In this document: positions 43,993 through 56,368 of the stretch, piece after piece | Layout of the letters: every line of letters starts with the position of its first letter | Position numbering within the stretch: the stretch's first letter is position 1 | Assembly: GCA_963978895.1 (NCBI GenBank) | Contig: OZ022247.1 | Span: 15,198,312-15,262,311 of the forward strand | Reading direction: 5' to 3' | Source: Erpobdella octoculata | Lineage: Eukaryota; Annelida; Clitellata; Hirudinida; Erpobdellidae | Length of the DNA stretch: 64,000 bases | The notes under the pieces: generated by a model | The model's database searches: none | Told to the model about the DNA's origin: nothing | What the model saw: only the letters and a program-made list of their open reading frames with translations | Program-made: the position numbers and the translations under genes

Positions 43993-44870
43993 TCAATTTT
44001 TGCGTTTTCGCTGTGTTATATTAGAAGAGACAAGAATTTCCTCCGATACATTACAATGAGATTCGTCAGGAGAAGCCTCAACAGCCAAAGTATTTGTGTC
44101 AGAGGACGAGTCAGAAGTATCATCATTTATGTTATCCTCGTCGTTAGAAGGAATACAGGGTAACCGATGCATATTGCTTTCTTTGACATCGAATAAGTGG
44201 AGAATCTGTGGAAATTTATCAAATTGTTTATTAATTGCGGGTCTCATTAATAAGATATAGAGAGCCTCTTTAATTTTTAGCCGGAAAGAGTCGGATTCAC
44301 TTGTTAAAATCGAAACACCTTCTTCAAGTTCTTTTCGTGTTAGCTTTTTCAAATGAATACATTCATAATGATTAAGAATACTCCCAAACTGGAGATGCAT
44401 CGTGAGTCTCCTTGACAACGTAGTGGTAGTGTGACCAATGCATGTAGCCACCTTACAATGTGGAATAGAACATTTGAAATGGTACACCACGTGACTTTGT
44501 TGCAACGGGTCAGTGATACTTGTTCTATCATTCTTGATGACCAAATTGAAAAGTTTCAAGTTTTTGTTATAAATATATAAACCCAGTTTATTCCTATAAC
44601 AGAAACTTCCTTTTTTATTATCTTCTTTATAATACTTTCATCAATTCTGTAATTGAGATTCATTTGATTTTTGTAGAACACGGGGAACTCATGGCGTACA
44701 TCACGACCCTTGTCAGCGTCAGACCCAGCCGAACTCACAGATGTTTTCATTTTGGTTACAAAATTGTTAATAAAACCGTCGACAAAGCAATTAGAATAAT
44801 TGTTGTTAACCAATAACTGCTTGATTCTAACTATTTCTTTATGGAAATCTGACCAGGCTCATTTTATATA
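43993..44870 (-). pseudogene. Penelope-like RT thumb, linker and GIY-YIG endonuclease
   Basis: Two frames shifted near 44559 together cover the region. The C-terminal nuclease reads VVYHFKCSIPHCKVATCIGH, then TTTTLSRRLTMH, the GIY-YIG pattern of Penelope-like proteins (Cys-Ile-Gly at the YIG position). An acidic and Ser-rich tail follows. The polymerase core is missing, so the copy is dead on arrival. Confidence 0.8.
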
Positions 44871-44938
44871 TATATATTTATATATATAAAATGAGCGAAG
44901 CGGGTGAGTGAGCGGGAACTATATTTATATATATATAT

Positions 44939-45006
<68 letters not shown>

Positions 45007-45009
45007 CGA
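44871..45009. repeat. (TA)n tracts with a Helitron scrap
   Basis: TA and TTTATA runs enclose 30-40 bases of family A Helitron sequence (AATGAGCGAAGCGGGTGAGT). Confidence 0.85.
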
Positions 45010-45545
<536 letters not shown>

Positions 45546-45701
45546 TCTTTTAGGCAAACTCGATTGAAAAAAGTGGCGCACTTGGCTGAATCGATTTTAT
45601 TTTTAATTTTTTCCAATACTCTAAATCGGTTTAAAAATAATTTATTACCAAACACAAACTCCATAATCTTATAGGCTAATAGATCTATTTCGGCAATTTT
45701 T

Positions 45702-45712
<11 letters not shown>
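45546..45712 (-). mobile_element. Penelope-like element tail, copy P5
   Basis: On the minus strand a TA run leads directly into the second half of the hammerhead (stem II GGCA...TGCC and GAAAT) with its ATG, ~50 decayed codons and the terminus AATCGAGTTTGCCTAAAAGAA before TA. The 5' truncation point lies within the ribozyme. Confidence 0.65.
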
Positions 45713-45777
<65 letters not shown>

Positions 45778-45788
45778 TATATATATAT
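45713..45788. repeat. (TA)n microsatellite
   Basis: Pure TA between oppositely oriented PLE copies P5 and P3. Confidence 0.95.
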
Positions 45789-46195
45789 AGATTTTCTGAG
45801 AATTGGATGGAGTTCAACATCGAAGTCGAAAGGATTAAAAAAGTTCTTATCAACAATAACTTCTCTAATACCGTTGTCGACAACGCCATCAATAGTTTTG
45901 TTACCATGATGGTTACCAAAGATGGTTACCGAAGATGGTTGAAAAACTATATTTAGTTATTGCATGTTTTCTTATCTTTTGCCTTCTTTTACGCGATTGT
46001 ATTGTATTGACTGTGAAGATGGCGAAAACCGAAACGGCCCGTAGGTCTGAAATAAAGAAGGTTTTAAATGTTAATACTTTTCTTAATGCGTGTTGCAGTA
46101 GACAAAAAACGTTGTTCCGAAATATTGAGAAAGTATCTATAAAACTCATAGCGGTTAAATGGAGACTCATTTTTAATCGAGCGTGTCCTAAAGAA

Positions 46196-46200
<5 letters not shown>
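45789..46200 (+). mobile_element. Penelope-like element copy P3, internally deleted
   Basis: After (TA)n the frame gives RT thumb sequence (ENWMEFNIEVERIKKVLINN, then [14 protein letters not shown]), but the linker and GIY-YIG region are gone. The hammerhead-like motif at 46009-46047 and an N-terminal frame follow (start [14 protein letters not shown], later [18 protein letters not shown]), ending at (TA)n. It has the same fixed terminus as the others, on the opposite strand. Confidence 0.75.
46009..46047 (+). ncRNA. Hammerhead-like motif of PLE copy P3 (core base changed)
   Basis: The helix I arms and GAAAC are present, and stem II can form, but the core reads GTGAAGA instead of CTGAAGA. 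The invariant C is replaced by G, which normally abolishes cleavage. Confidence 0.5.
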
Positions 46201-46855
<655 letters not shown>

Positions 46856-47059
46856 CTAGCAGTGCCCGTAGCGGCTTCGCTCGCATGAAATTAGAGAATT
46901 TGAACCGTGCATACATAGTAGAGTACTGCAAGGATCAATTTTTTAAGTCTCGGCTACGCCCGTCGACATCTTAGTGGATGCTTACGCAATAAAAGTAATA
47001 TAAGTTCCAAATTTCACGTTCCTAGGATGAGGCGTTTGAGCTCGGCGTTGATTATCAGT
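46856..47059 (-). mobile_element. Helitron family B deletion derivative
   Basis: It has the 3' terminal ~120 bases (CTAG and GC arm) joined to ~80 bases of the 5' part (AGGATGAGGCGTTTGAGCTC); the tandem units and the TGAC module are lost. The 5' terminus is replaced by PLE/TA sequence. Confidence 0.72.
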
Positions 47060-47181
47060 ATATATATTCTTTTAAGCACACTCCGTTAAAAACTATGGCC
47101 CACTTGGCGTTTATCAATTTTTTTATGGTGCCCTCGATTTTGCTGTAATTGAAAGACGTGAGACTTGTTTCAGATGTTTTA

Positions 47182-47230
47182 TTTGGCTTACTGCAGTTTC
47201 GGAAATCCTTTTCCATCTTCAGAGCCCAAA
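47182..47230 (-). ncRNA. Hammerhead ribozyme of PLE copy P4
   Basis: GGGCT, CTGAAGA, stem II GGAAA/TTTCC, GAAAC, TGCA, GTA and AGCC. The final arm pairs with GGCT, so all helices and core bases are present. It is the repaired-looking counterpart of the motif in P2. Confidence 0.68.
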
Positions 47231-47620
47231 GTAATAAACTAAAAGTCAGCGTAAAATAAGAAACGGAAGCAAGACGAATCAAAACAAGTTAAATTAAATT
47301 AAAATCCATTAGAGTTCGAAACAAATTAAATTAAATTCCATTAGAGTGCAAAATTAAATCGAAAACGAGATTACTTCAAATTAAGTAAACGAGTGAGCGC
47401 TAAGGCACGAACGCGATAACTGAAAGGTGAGAGAGCTAGACGAGGTGAATAACTGTAGTTGTAGGTGTGTGTACGAATATGGGAAGGGGAGATAAACGTC
47501 TTGTAGGTCGAATTGGTGGAATTTATAAGTGTACAAATGTTGTATGGCGCGGGCGGTGTACAAAGTAATGAAGTATAAATAGGAAAGAGTAACAGTATGT
47601 GTGTGGTAAGAAATAATGTT

Positions 47621-48468
47621 TTATTTGTGTCGATTACGACGCGAAGTAATATTAGGGTTATTAATAATGTCAGAAGAGATATGTGTATTAGGAGAGCTTG
47701 TGTTCGCCGAAACGAGTGAATAATCGACAATACATTGAGTGGTAGTTTGTTCTGTGGAAGTGAAAAGTGAAGAGATATCGACGATCGTGGGGTCGGATGA
47801 GTAATCGACGATGCATTGAGTGGTAGTATGGTCTGGGGGAGTGGAAGGTGAAGAGATAGCGACGAGCGTGGCGTCAGAGTCAGAAGCAGGTGTCGGAGGG
47901 TGCGAAGGAAGCGTGGTGGGAAGCTGCGGAGGAAGACAAGGTGCGGTGGTAGAAGCAATACTTGGTTCGAGTGTGGAAGTTTGGTTGGTGTCAATGGGTG
48001 GGTGTTCTGTGGTCAAACTCGGTTTAGGCTCGCGTAGACTGTAGCCATGAAGTGAAGGGACCGAGGTGAGAACAGTACATGAAGTTGTCGAACTAGAGTG
48101 TGTGTTCGATGGATGTGGAGGTGCGTGTCCGTTGCAGTGACGAAACAATTGCAATGTCTCGTCGAAGTTTTCGTCTTGGACGTTCATCGTGGGTTTTATC
48201 GGCAATATGTAAAGAGTTTCGAGAATCTTCAATCGAACGGGATCGCCAGAGTACGTAAGCACGCTAGTATTTGAATCAGTAATGTTTCTGGTAAGTGGAA
48301 TGGCGTGGTCGTTGATGAAATGGGAATGAATATTCCCACCCTGGACGTGCATGGTAAGTCGGCGAGATAAAGTAGTTCTAGTGTGGCCGACATATGAAGC
48401 TGTAGATTCGTGGTGTAGTGGGCAACGAAACTGGTAGACGACGTTAGTTTTTTTGAGAAGGTGATGGC

Positions 48469-48472
<4 letters not shown>
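47621..48472 (-). pseudogene. GIY-YIG endonuclease with long C-terminal extension
   Basis: The frame opens in the TA repeat and reads NVVYQFRCPLHHESTASYVG, then HTRTTLSRRLTMHVQGG, the Penelope-type GIY-YIG domain with a Cys/His insertion. About 170 residues of Ser/Thr/Pro-rich sequence follow. The RT core is absent. An alternative Leu/Pro-rich frame at 47371-47994 is a shadow. Confidence 0.8.

Positions 48473-48564
<92 letters not shown>
48473..48564. repeat. (TA)n microsatellite
   Basis: Pure TA of about 90 bases at the 5' edge of PLE copy P4. Confidence 0.97.
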
Positions 48565-48567
<3 letters not shown>

Positions 48568-48639
48568 CATAACATAAAGGAAATGATGGGCGCAAACTAT
48601 AAGTCTCTATGCCCATATCTAGAATTATATAAAATATTG

Positions 48640-49160
48640 TTCATATATATGTTCTATAAATAAATGTATGTATATATTATTGAAAATCCTTTTTATAGTT
48701 GTACATAATATCGCTTAATTCGAAATGACAGTCAATTAGTCTTTTAAATTCATTAACGTATTCGGCTTCTATGATTTTCGAAGGGAGGTTGTTCCAAATT
48801 GCAGTAGATCTGGTCAGGAAGAAATATTTTCTGCAGTTGCCGTTGAATCTTTGTGTTTCCAGTTTGAATTTGTGACATTCTTTCTTCTGATATCTTTATA
48901 TTAGGAAACCACAAACGTCCTTCTTTGTCTTGAATAAAGTTGTAGAGCATGATCAGGTCCCCCCTCAGTCTTCTGTACTTTAAACAAGGAAGCTTCAAAT
49001 TTCTCAACCTGGCTTCATATTTCAATCCCTTGCATGCCTTGACCATTTTTGTTGCTCTCTTCTGGACTTTTTCAATGGCTTCTATGTCTTTTTTCTTCCA
49101 TGGTGACCACACACTGACTGCATACTCCAATCTGGATCTAACCAAAGCTTTATAAATCAA
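48640..49160 (-). pseudogene. CR1/L2-like LINE, C-terminal RT fragment and 3' end
   Basis: The minus-strand frame from 49160 to 48753 reads LVRSRLEYAVSVWSPWKKKD, then IEKVQKRATKM and LPCLKYRRLRGDLIMLYNF, the region after the RT domain of CR1/L2/Jockey-type LINEs. The frame shifts before the true stop. The noncoding end has short ATACATTTAT-type repeats, as in CR1/L2. It is 5'-truncated at ~49160. Confidence 0.75.
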
Positions 49161-49161
49161 T

Positions 49162-51246
49162 ATAAAAGAATGGATTGCATAGGTCCATTGTTTCCATTGA
49201 ATCCCCCACCCAAGTTCAATTATGCACTAGTCGTAGTTGATCTTTTTTCAAGATGGCCGATGGCTTTTTCTTTACACTCATTGACAGCACGAAGCGTCTG
49301 TGATTGCCTTCTAGAGATTTTCATGATTTTTTCAATTCCTCGAGTTATTAGCTCTGACTGTGGAAGTAATTTCACGAGTTCTTTGACTAAAGAATTCTTA
49401 AAATATTTAGGGTGCAGTCCACGTTTCAATACTCCGGGACATCCCGAAGCAGCTGGTATTGTAGAACGTTGTAATCAAAGTATTAAGACCATGATTTATA
49501 AGTTGTCACAGGATCATCCAAGACGTTGGTTGAAATTGTCGCCTTTTATTTTGTGAAGTCTTCGCGAGAAGCCGTCTTCCACAACACATGTTAGTCCTTA
49601 TACATTTATTTATGGAACTGCTCCCAGAGGACCATTATCTATTTTAAAAGATTCATGGGTAAATGAGGGAGAAGTATCTTTTAAGTTAGGAAAAAATCCA
49701 AGCCAATATTTAAGTGATCTCTGTTAAGCTCTACAAGAAGCACGCGAATACAGTGATGGGCACCAACTACTTCAATTGTAGTTACAACTACATGCCAACT
49801 ACCTCATGACAGAAGTAGTTATAACTACATGTTAACTACTTAAGAAGAGAGGTAGTTATAACTAGTTTGTTAACTACTACTAAAGTAGTTAACTACTTTC
49901 CAACTACTTTTTAACTACTCGTATATTTATAAAACATGTACTGTAAGATATAAAAACACAACAACAAAAAATAAATTTGCATTTAATAATTTTTTTTTAA
50001 AGAATAATAATGATTGTTAACTAAATATAATAAAAACAAAGTATTTTTAAGCAAATATAATAAAAACAAAGTATTTTTAAACAAATATAATAACAAGTAA
50101 ATTAAAAACGAATTTTTAAAACCAATGTTCTTATATGTAATTAAAACACAAATTTTGCAATCAATTTTTTCTTATATTACTCTTTTATTTTATATTAAGG
50201 TCGAAACGTCTTAATTATATCGAAATATCGAAATTAATTAAAATTAACTAAATTAATTGACTTATTGTAAAACTAATAATTGAATATTGCATTGTCTTCT
50301 ATTTTGAGCATCTATGCAAAATTTGAAAAAAATCTATCATCAGGAAGTGACTCAAAAATTGATTGCAAGATTTGAAACAGACAGAGAAACAGACAGACAG
50401 AGAAACAGACAGACAGAGAAACAGAGACGATGAGTTAATAAAAGCATTGGTAAAAACAAAGTATTTTTAAGCAAATATAATAAAAACAAAGTATTTTTAA
50501 GCAAATTTTAGAAAAACAAAGTGTTTATTGATACATAAAGGTTGAATGACAAAGTTCAAAATTTGTTAAAACTGGAACGGCTTTTCAGAAAAACCAAACG
50601 GTCAAATAAGGTGTCAAAATCATACCAGCCATGCTTGGAAGAGTAGAATTGGCTTTTATGAAAGCTCATTCTACAAATGGATAATCCTTCAGTGATTGAA
50701 CATTCGATGCTTTAGATTATATTTTTAAATTATCTGGCTTTTTAATAATTTTGTTACAGCGCTAAGTCAAAGTAGTTAGACTAGTTATAACTACCAAACT
50801 AGATCATAAAAGTAGCTATAACTACATGGCAACTACTCAAAAACAAAAGTAGTTATAACTACCATGTAACTACTATAAATGTAGTCATAACTACAGTAGT
50901 TACAACTACAGTAGTTAAAGTGCCCATCACTGCGCGAATATGCAGATCTTGCTGGTAGTAACGAACAAAATCGTTATGTTAAATATTATAACTTAAGAAG
51001 TACTGATCGTAAATTTCAATTAGGTGATCTCGTGATATATTAGCACCAGATAAAAATAAATCTAAAATGTTGAACCGATGGCAAAGGCCTGGAACAATTG
51101 TTCGAGTAAAATCACCTTATTCTTTCATAGTTGAAATTGATGGTAATCAATATCATCTTCATGCCAACAAGATACGTAAATATCATGATCGTATCGAAAA
51201 AGCCTTGGTAAGTAGTTGTTCGATCATTTACGACGAAGACATAGTG
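49162..51246 (+). pseudogene. Gypsy-type integrase split by a hAT MITE
   Basis: The first part (49170-49556) has the complete DDE core: VVVDLFSRW, ISSDCGSNF, and HPEAAGIVERCNQSIK. After a stop the frame continues to 49742 with TTHVSPYTFIYGTAPRGPLS. A 1.18-kb hAT MITE follows, then the integrase C-terminal region resumes (RKFQLGDLVIY, RPGTIVRVKSPYSFIVEIDG, LHANKIRKYHDR). Stops and frameshifts make it a dead copy. Its downstream part is displaced by the I-like LINE cluster. Confidence 0.78.
49751..50932. mobile_element. hAT MITE with perfect 8-bp target duplication
   Basis: The ends are inverted: CAGTGATGGGCAC left and GTGCCCATCACTG right. CGCGAATA is duplicated at 49743-49750 and 50933-50940. 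The subterminal zones are dense in GTAGTTATAACTAC-like words on both strands. A GACAGACAGAGAAACA run lies near 50370-50430. No transposase. Confidence 0.88.
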
Positions 51247-54200
51247 TGACGGGAATCTGCTCGGTTTTGATGCCTGACGACGAAACAACTGATGCTAAAA
51301 TAAACCACTGGCGTAGGTTCTGCTCCAGTCTGAACTCACACTCCAAGTTGGGAGATATGTGGAAGGCAGTTAAAAGTATTAACGGTAATCAGTCTGGATT
51401 CAGCGTTCCGGCGTTGAAAAATGACAAAGAAACCGTTTTTACCGATAAAGGCAAAGCCGATATAATTGCTCAGACAATCAGTTGGAATGCTTCCGACGCA
51501 AATCTGTTGCCCGAGTTTGTAGACCTTAAAGCCGCGGATAAAGAGAGAATCCATTATGCTCTCTAGGCTAGTGTGCTGGAAAATGATGACGTGCATGGTT
51601 TGAATGCCGACATCACACGGAAAGAGTTGGAGGAGGCTTTGCTTAAATGCTCAAAAGGCAAAAGCCCGGAGCCAGACGGTATTTGCTATGAAATGTTGAA
51701 GGAAATCGGTAGTAGTGGATTGAATAAACTACTGGAGTTTATCAACCTTTCTTGGGCGAAAGGGGAGGTACCAGACATGTGAAGAGAGTCTACGGTCGTT
51801 CCTCTACTCAAGCCCGGGAAAGATCCGTCGGATCCAAACTCCTACCGACCAATTTCTTTAACATCGTCTCTGTGCAAATTGGCAGAACGAATCATAGCAA
51901 ATCGCCTAAGGCACTACCTAGGGGTATCCAACCTGATTAACCGTGAGCAATCCGGGTTTCGAAAAGGACGAGGATGCACAGACCACATCCTAAGACTCCA
52001 GAACGACGTGAAGCAATCGATGTGGAAAGGAGGTGGCACACTGGCGGTTTTTCTCAACCTCGAAAAAGCTTTTGACCTTGTGTGGAGAGATGGATTGCTA
52101 TGGAAAATGTCTACCCTTGGCATAGGCGGACGAATGCTAAAATGGATCCAGGCGTTTCTGAGCGACCGAGTAGCCAGGGTGAGAGCTGGTAACACGCTGT
52201 CTGACACTGTTCAGATAGCAAATGGCACCCCCCAGGGCTCGGTTCTTAGTCCACTCCAGTTTCTATTAATGCTTCATGACCTACCAAGCAGAGAGTTCCA
52301 TGGGCTACGAACGTCTGTTTTTGCTGATGATGTTGTGGTGTGGGTTACCGGTAAAAATTCTCACGATATGCAGCATCGCATTCAAGAACGGATGAACCAG
52401 GTTGAAAACTTCTTTGCAAAGTGGGGATTCAAGCTATCAGCAAAAAAATCTGTAGCGGTCTGTTTCACCCACTCTCGAAAGTTCCGTCAGAACTCTCCGA
52501 AAATCCATATAGGTGGCTACGTCCTGGATTGGAGCACATCAGTTCGTTTTCTCGGAGTAATATTCGACAGTAAACTGAACTGGGGTCGTCACATTGACTT
52601 AATAGTCAAACGGTGCAAACAACGATTGAACGTGATGAGGCTATTAACTAGTCTAACGTGGGGCTGCAATAAGCAGACCCTAATGCTCTACTACCGATGC
52701 TCGATTCGGTCGGTAATAGAGTACGGTTTCGAAGCATTTTATAGTGCCCCGTCTACTTATGAAGGTAGACTTGACAGGCTACAGCACGCTACCCTAAGAA
52801 CGGCGTGCGGGTGAATGACCTGCACAGGGCTGGCCGCTCTACAGGTCGAGTGTGGTGATCCACCCTTAGACCTGAGGCGCAAAATGCTGATAGCCAATTT
52901 TGCAACCAAAACAAAAATCATCCCAAGCCACCCGGCGCGGGAGATTTTTGAGCCAGTCGGGAAACAGCAGACACGGAAATGGAAACAATTTTTCCATCGA
53001 TACTGCTTCAGGAGAAAGCAAAAAGTTTCTAAAGCACCGGTGGCCAAACGGGTGTCGGTACTAAACGAAATGGTTGCAAGAATGAAACCAAAGGAGCTGT
53101 CAACTCCTGCGATGCCACCGTGGAAATACAACCCTCCTCATTTTGACGAAGGGCTTGTAGGGTTAGCAAAAGAAGACCCAACGCTCTTACCAAGAGCGCT
53201 GGAACTTCTGGATACATACCGGTATCACACCCGGATGTACACCGATGCCTCCAAGATTGGAAGCAGGGTCGCAGTTGGTGGGTTTGTCCCGAGATCTAGC
53301 TGCCGGTTCAGTCTTAGAGTGACGGACGATGTCTCGATCTTTACAGCCAAACTGACAGCGATCAAAAAAGGAATCGAGTGGATGGCCAGACCTGACGGTC
53401 CAGCCAAGTTGGCGCTGTTCACGGACTCGTACAGTTTTGTACTTGCTTTAAAAACAGCGCTAACGCTAACAAATTTCCATTAGTTGCTTCAACCTTAGCG
53501 TTAATCGACTCGATTATGCGTGAAGGTAGAGAAGTAACGGTGATCTGGGTTCCCAGTCACGTGGGCATTACTGGTAACGAAGCTGCTGATCGACTTGCTA
53601 AAAGTGCGATCAAGCATGCAGATGTCGAACTTGTGATCGAGAGAGAACTAGTAGACTTCAAGAGGGCCATCAGGAAAGAGATAATGCGTGAGTGGCAAAA
53701 GAGATGGGATGAGGAATCCCATAGCCGCTACTACTGGTCTATTGAGTCGAAAGTCTCTCAAAAAATCAAGTTCGCCACAACGCCCCGGTGAAAGGAAGTT
53801 GCCATTACCAGACTCCGTCTAGGTAAATGTCGACTGAACCATTACTTAAAAATTTTGGACTCGCATGATACGGGTTTGTGCGAAACTTGCAGGAGTCCGG
53901 AAACTGCTGAACACTGTGTGCTCAACTGCAAGGCAACAGGTCATCCTAGAGCCAAGATGAGAAGAATCTGCAGACGGTTCAAGCAAGAACCCACCCTGCC
54001 AGTCGTCTTAAAATCTCCACGATGCCAGGACGTCATCTACTCCTGAATCAAGGATCACAACATCGCGCTGTGATCAACGACCGGCCATCCAGCTTAATCC
54101 GGGATTGAGGATGACAGCAGGACGGCAATCCAGGAGCGGTTATAGTAGGAAGAGGAAAAAGGAAGGAAAAGAATATTTTAGATTCATATTCTACTGAATT

Positions 54201-54356
54201 TTTCCTCTTCCTAAAGTGTTATTATTTAGCAATTTTCTGGCTCTTCTTATTTTTTCATTTCTTTTTCCCTTTTTTTCCTCCCCACCCCTACCCTTTCCTC
54301 CCATTTCCCATGTCTAAAAATACTATGTATAAGGACATTAAACTATCAAAAAAAAG
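51247..54356 (+). mobile_element. I-like LINE (RNase H-bearing), 5'-truncated copy 1
   Basis: Reverse transcriptase and RNase H coding sequence is followed by a ~290-base 3' UTR ending in ATAAACTATCA-type sequence and a short A-run. The endonuclease and ORF1 are missing. Copy 2 follows directly in the same orientation. Confidence 0.8.
51250..54080 (+). pseudogene. I-like LINE reverse transcriptase and RNase H with several stops
   Basis: In the plus frames: RT with YRPISLTSSLCKLAERII, a LEKAFD motif (Asp-Ala type), NGTPQGSVLSP and the catalytic FADDVVVWV; then RNase H with YTDASKIGS, KLTAIKKGI, LFTDSYS and GNEAADRLAKSA; then a zinc knuckle CETCRSPETAEHCVLNC. Stops near 51566, 51782, 52814, 53791 and 54046 and a frameshift near 53460 break it. 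At 51782, 53791 and 54046 a TGA stands where TGG would fit the family. Confidence 0.82.
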
Positions 54357-56358
54357 GTTTAAGAGTCCGACGATATGCAAGATCGGATGAACCAGGTTCA
54401 AAACTTCTTTGCAAAGTGGGGATTCAAGTTATCAGCAAAATAATCTGTAGCGGTCTGTTTCACCCACTCTCGAAAGTTCCGTCAGAACTCTCCGAAAATC
54501 CATATAGGTGGCTACGCCCTGGATTGGAGCACATCAGTTCGTTTTCTCGGAGTAAACTGAACTGGGGTCGTCACATTGACTTAATAGTCAAACGGTGCAA
54601 ACAACGATTGAAAGTGATGAGTCTATTAACTAGTCTAACGTGGGGCTGCAATAAGCAGACCCTAATGCTCTACTACCGATGCTCGATTCGGTCGGTAATA
54701 GAGTACGGTTGCGAAGCATTTGATAGTGCCTCGTCTACCTGCAAAGGTAGACTTGACAGGCTACAGCACGCTGTCCTAAGAAAAGCGTGCGGGTCAATGA
54801 CCTGCACAGGGCTGGCCGCTCTACAGGTCGAGTGTGTTGATCCACCCTTAGACCTGAGGCGCAAAATGCTGATAGCCAATTTTGCAACCAAAACAAAAAT
54901 AATCCCAAACCACCCGGCGCGGGAGATTTTTGAGCCAGTCGGGAAACAGCGGACACGAAAATGGAAACAATTTTTCCATCGATACTGCTTCAGGAGAAAG
55001 CAAAAAGTTTCCAAAGCACCGATGGCCAAACGGGTGTCGGTACTAAACGAAATGGTTGCAAGAATGAAACCAAAGGAGCTGTCAACTCCTGCGATGCCAC
55101 CGTGTAAATACAACTCTCTTCATTTTGACGAAGGCTTGTAGGGTTAACCAAAGAAGACCCAACGCTCTTACCAAGAGCGCTGGAATTTCTGGATACATAC
55201 CGGGATCACACCCGGATGTACACCGATGCCTCCAAGATTGGAAGCAGAGTCGCAGTTGGTGGGTTTGTCCCAAGATCTAGCTGTCGATTCAGCCTTAGAG
55301 TGACGGACGATGTCTCGATCTTTACAGCCGAACTGACAGCGATCAAAAAAGGAATCCAGTGGATGGCCAGACCTGACGGTCCAGCCAAGTTGGCGCTGTT
55401 CACGGACTCGTACAGTTCTGTACTTGCTCTTGAAAACAGCGCTAACGCTAAAAAATCCCCATTAGTTGCTTCAACCTTAGCGTTAATCGACTCGATTATG
55501 CGTGAAGGTAGAGAGGTAACGGTGATCTGGGTTCCCAGTCACGTGGGCATTACTGGTAACGAAGCTGCTGATCGACTTGCTAAAAGTGCGATCAAGCATG
55601 CAGAAGTCGAATTTGTGATCGAGAGAGAATTAGTAGACTTCAAGAGGGCCATCAGGAAAAAGATAATGAGTGAGTGGCAAAAAAGATGGGATGAGGAACC
55701 CCATAGCCGCCGTTACTGGTCTATTGAGTCGAAAGTCTCTCAAAAAATCAAGTTCGCCGCAACGCCCCGGTGAAAGGAAGTTGCCATTACCAGACTCCGT
55801 CTAGGTAAATGTCGACTGAACCATTACTTAAAAATTTTGGACTCGCATGATACGGGTTTGTGCGAAACTTGCAGGAGTCCGGAAACTGTTGAACACTGTG
55901 TGCTCAACTGCAGGGCAACAGGTCATCCTAGAGCCAAGATGAGAAGAATCTGCAGACGGTTCAAGCAAGAACCCACCCTGCCAGTCGTCTTAAAATCTCC
56001 ACGATGCCAGGACGTCATCTACTCCTGGATCAAGGATCACAACATCTCGCTGTGATCAACGACCGGCCATCCAGCTTAATCTGGGATTGAGGATGACAGC
56101 AGGATGGCAATCTAGGAACGGTTATAGTAGGAAGAGGAAAAAGGAAGAAAAAAAAATATTTTAGATTCATATTCTACTGAATTTTTCCTCTTCCTAAAAT
56201 GTTATTATTTAGCAATTTTCTGGCTCTTCTTATTTCTCTTTCTTTTTCCCTTTTTTTCCTCCCCACCCCTACCCTTCCCTCCCATTCCCCATGTCTAAAA
56301 ATACTATGTATAAGGACATTTAACTATCATTAAAAAAAAAAAAAAAAAAAAAAAAAAA
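54357..56358 (+). mobile_element. I-like LINE, 5'-truncated copy 2
   Basis: It starts inside the RT region (matching ~52365 of copy 1) and extends to a 3' UTR and A-tail of ~27 bases. It is about 95 percent similar to copy 1 by eye. It keeps the RNase H frame (55216-55773) intact but shares the TGA at its end. Confidence 0.8.
54540..56055 (+). pseudogene. I-like RT end, RNase H and CCHC of copy 2
   Basis: Frames 54416-55141, 55216-55773 and 55837-56055 cover the end of RT, RNase H (YTDAS, ELTAIKKGI, LFTDSYS, GNEAADRLAKSA) and the CETCRSPETVEHCVLNC knuckle. One short deletion and a frameshift near 55135 break continuity. The last frame runs on to SWIKDHNISL where copy 1 has a TGA. Confidence 0.78.
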
Positions 56359-56368
56359 GCTGTTCAAG

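Larger units (their letters stand above)
43672..44870 (-). mobile_element. Penelope-like element copy P1
   Basis: On the minus strand the order is (TA)n, end of the reverse transcriptase (HKEIVRIKQLLVNNNYSN), linker, GIY-YIG endonuclease and stop at 43993. A ~130-base UTR follows, then a hammerhead ribozyme at 43860-43819 whose core contains a new ATG, ~57 codons of element N-terminus, and (TA)n again. The 3' part therefore repeats the beginning of the element, the pLTR-like arrangement known for Penelope-like elements. Confidence 0.82.
47060..48472 (-). mobile_element. Penelope-like element copy P4
   Basis: On the minus strand: (TA)n, GIY-YIG nuclease, long Ser/Thr/Pro-rich tail to a stop at 47621, ~390-base UTR, hammerhead at 47230-47182, ATG in its core, ~55 N-terminal codons (ending KKLINAKWAIVFNGVCLKE) and (TA)n. 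It is the best-preserved copy of the nuclease end and shares its tail with P2. Confidence 0.82.

Noticed and set aside
47371..47994. 207-codon Leu/Pro-rich minus-strand frame
   Set aside because: It overlaps the GIY-YIG frame and UTR of PLE copy P4 in another phase and shows no domain.
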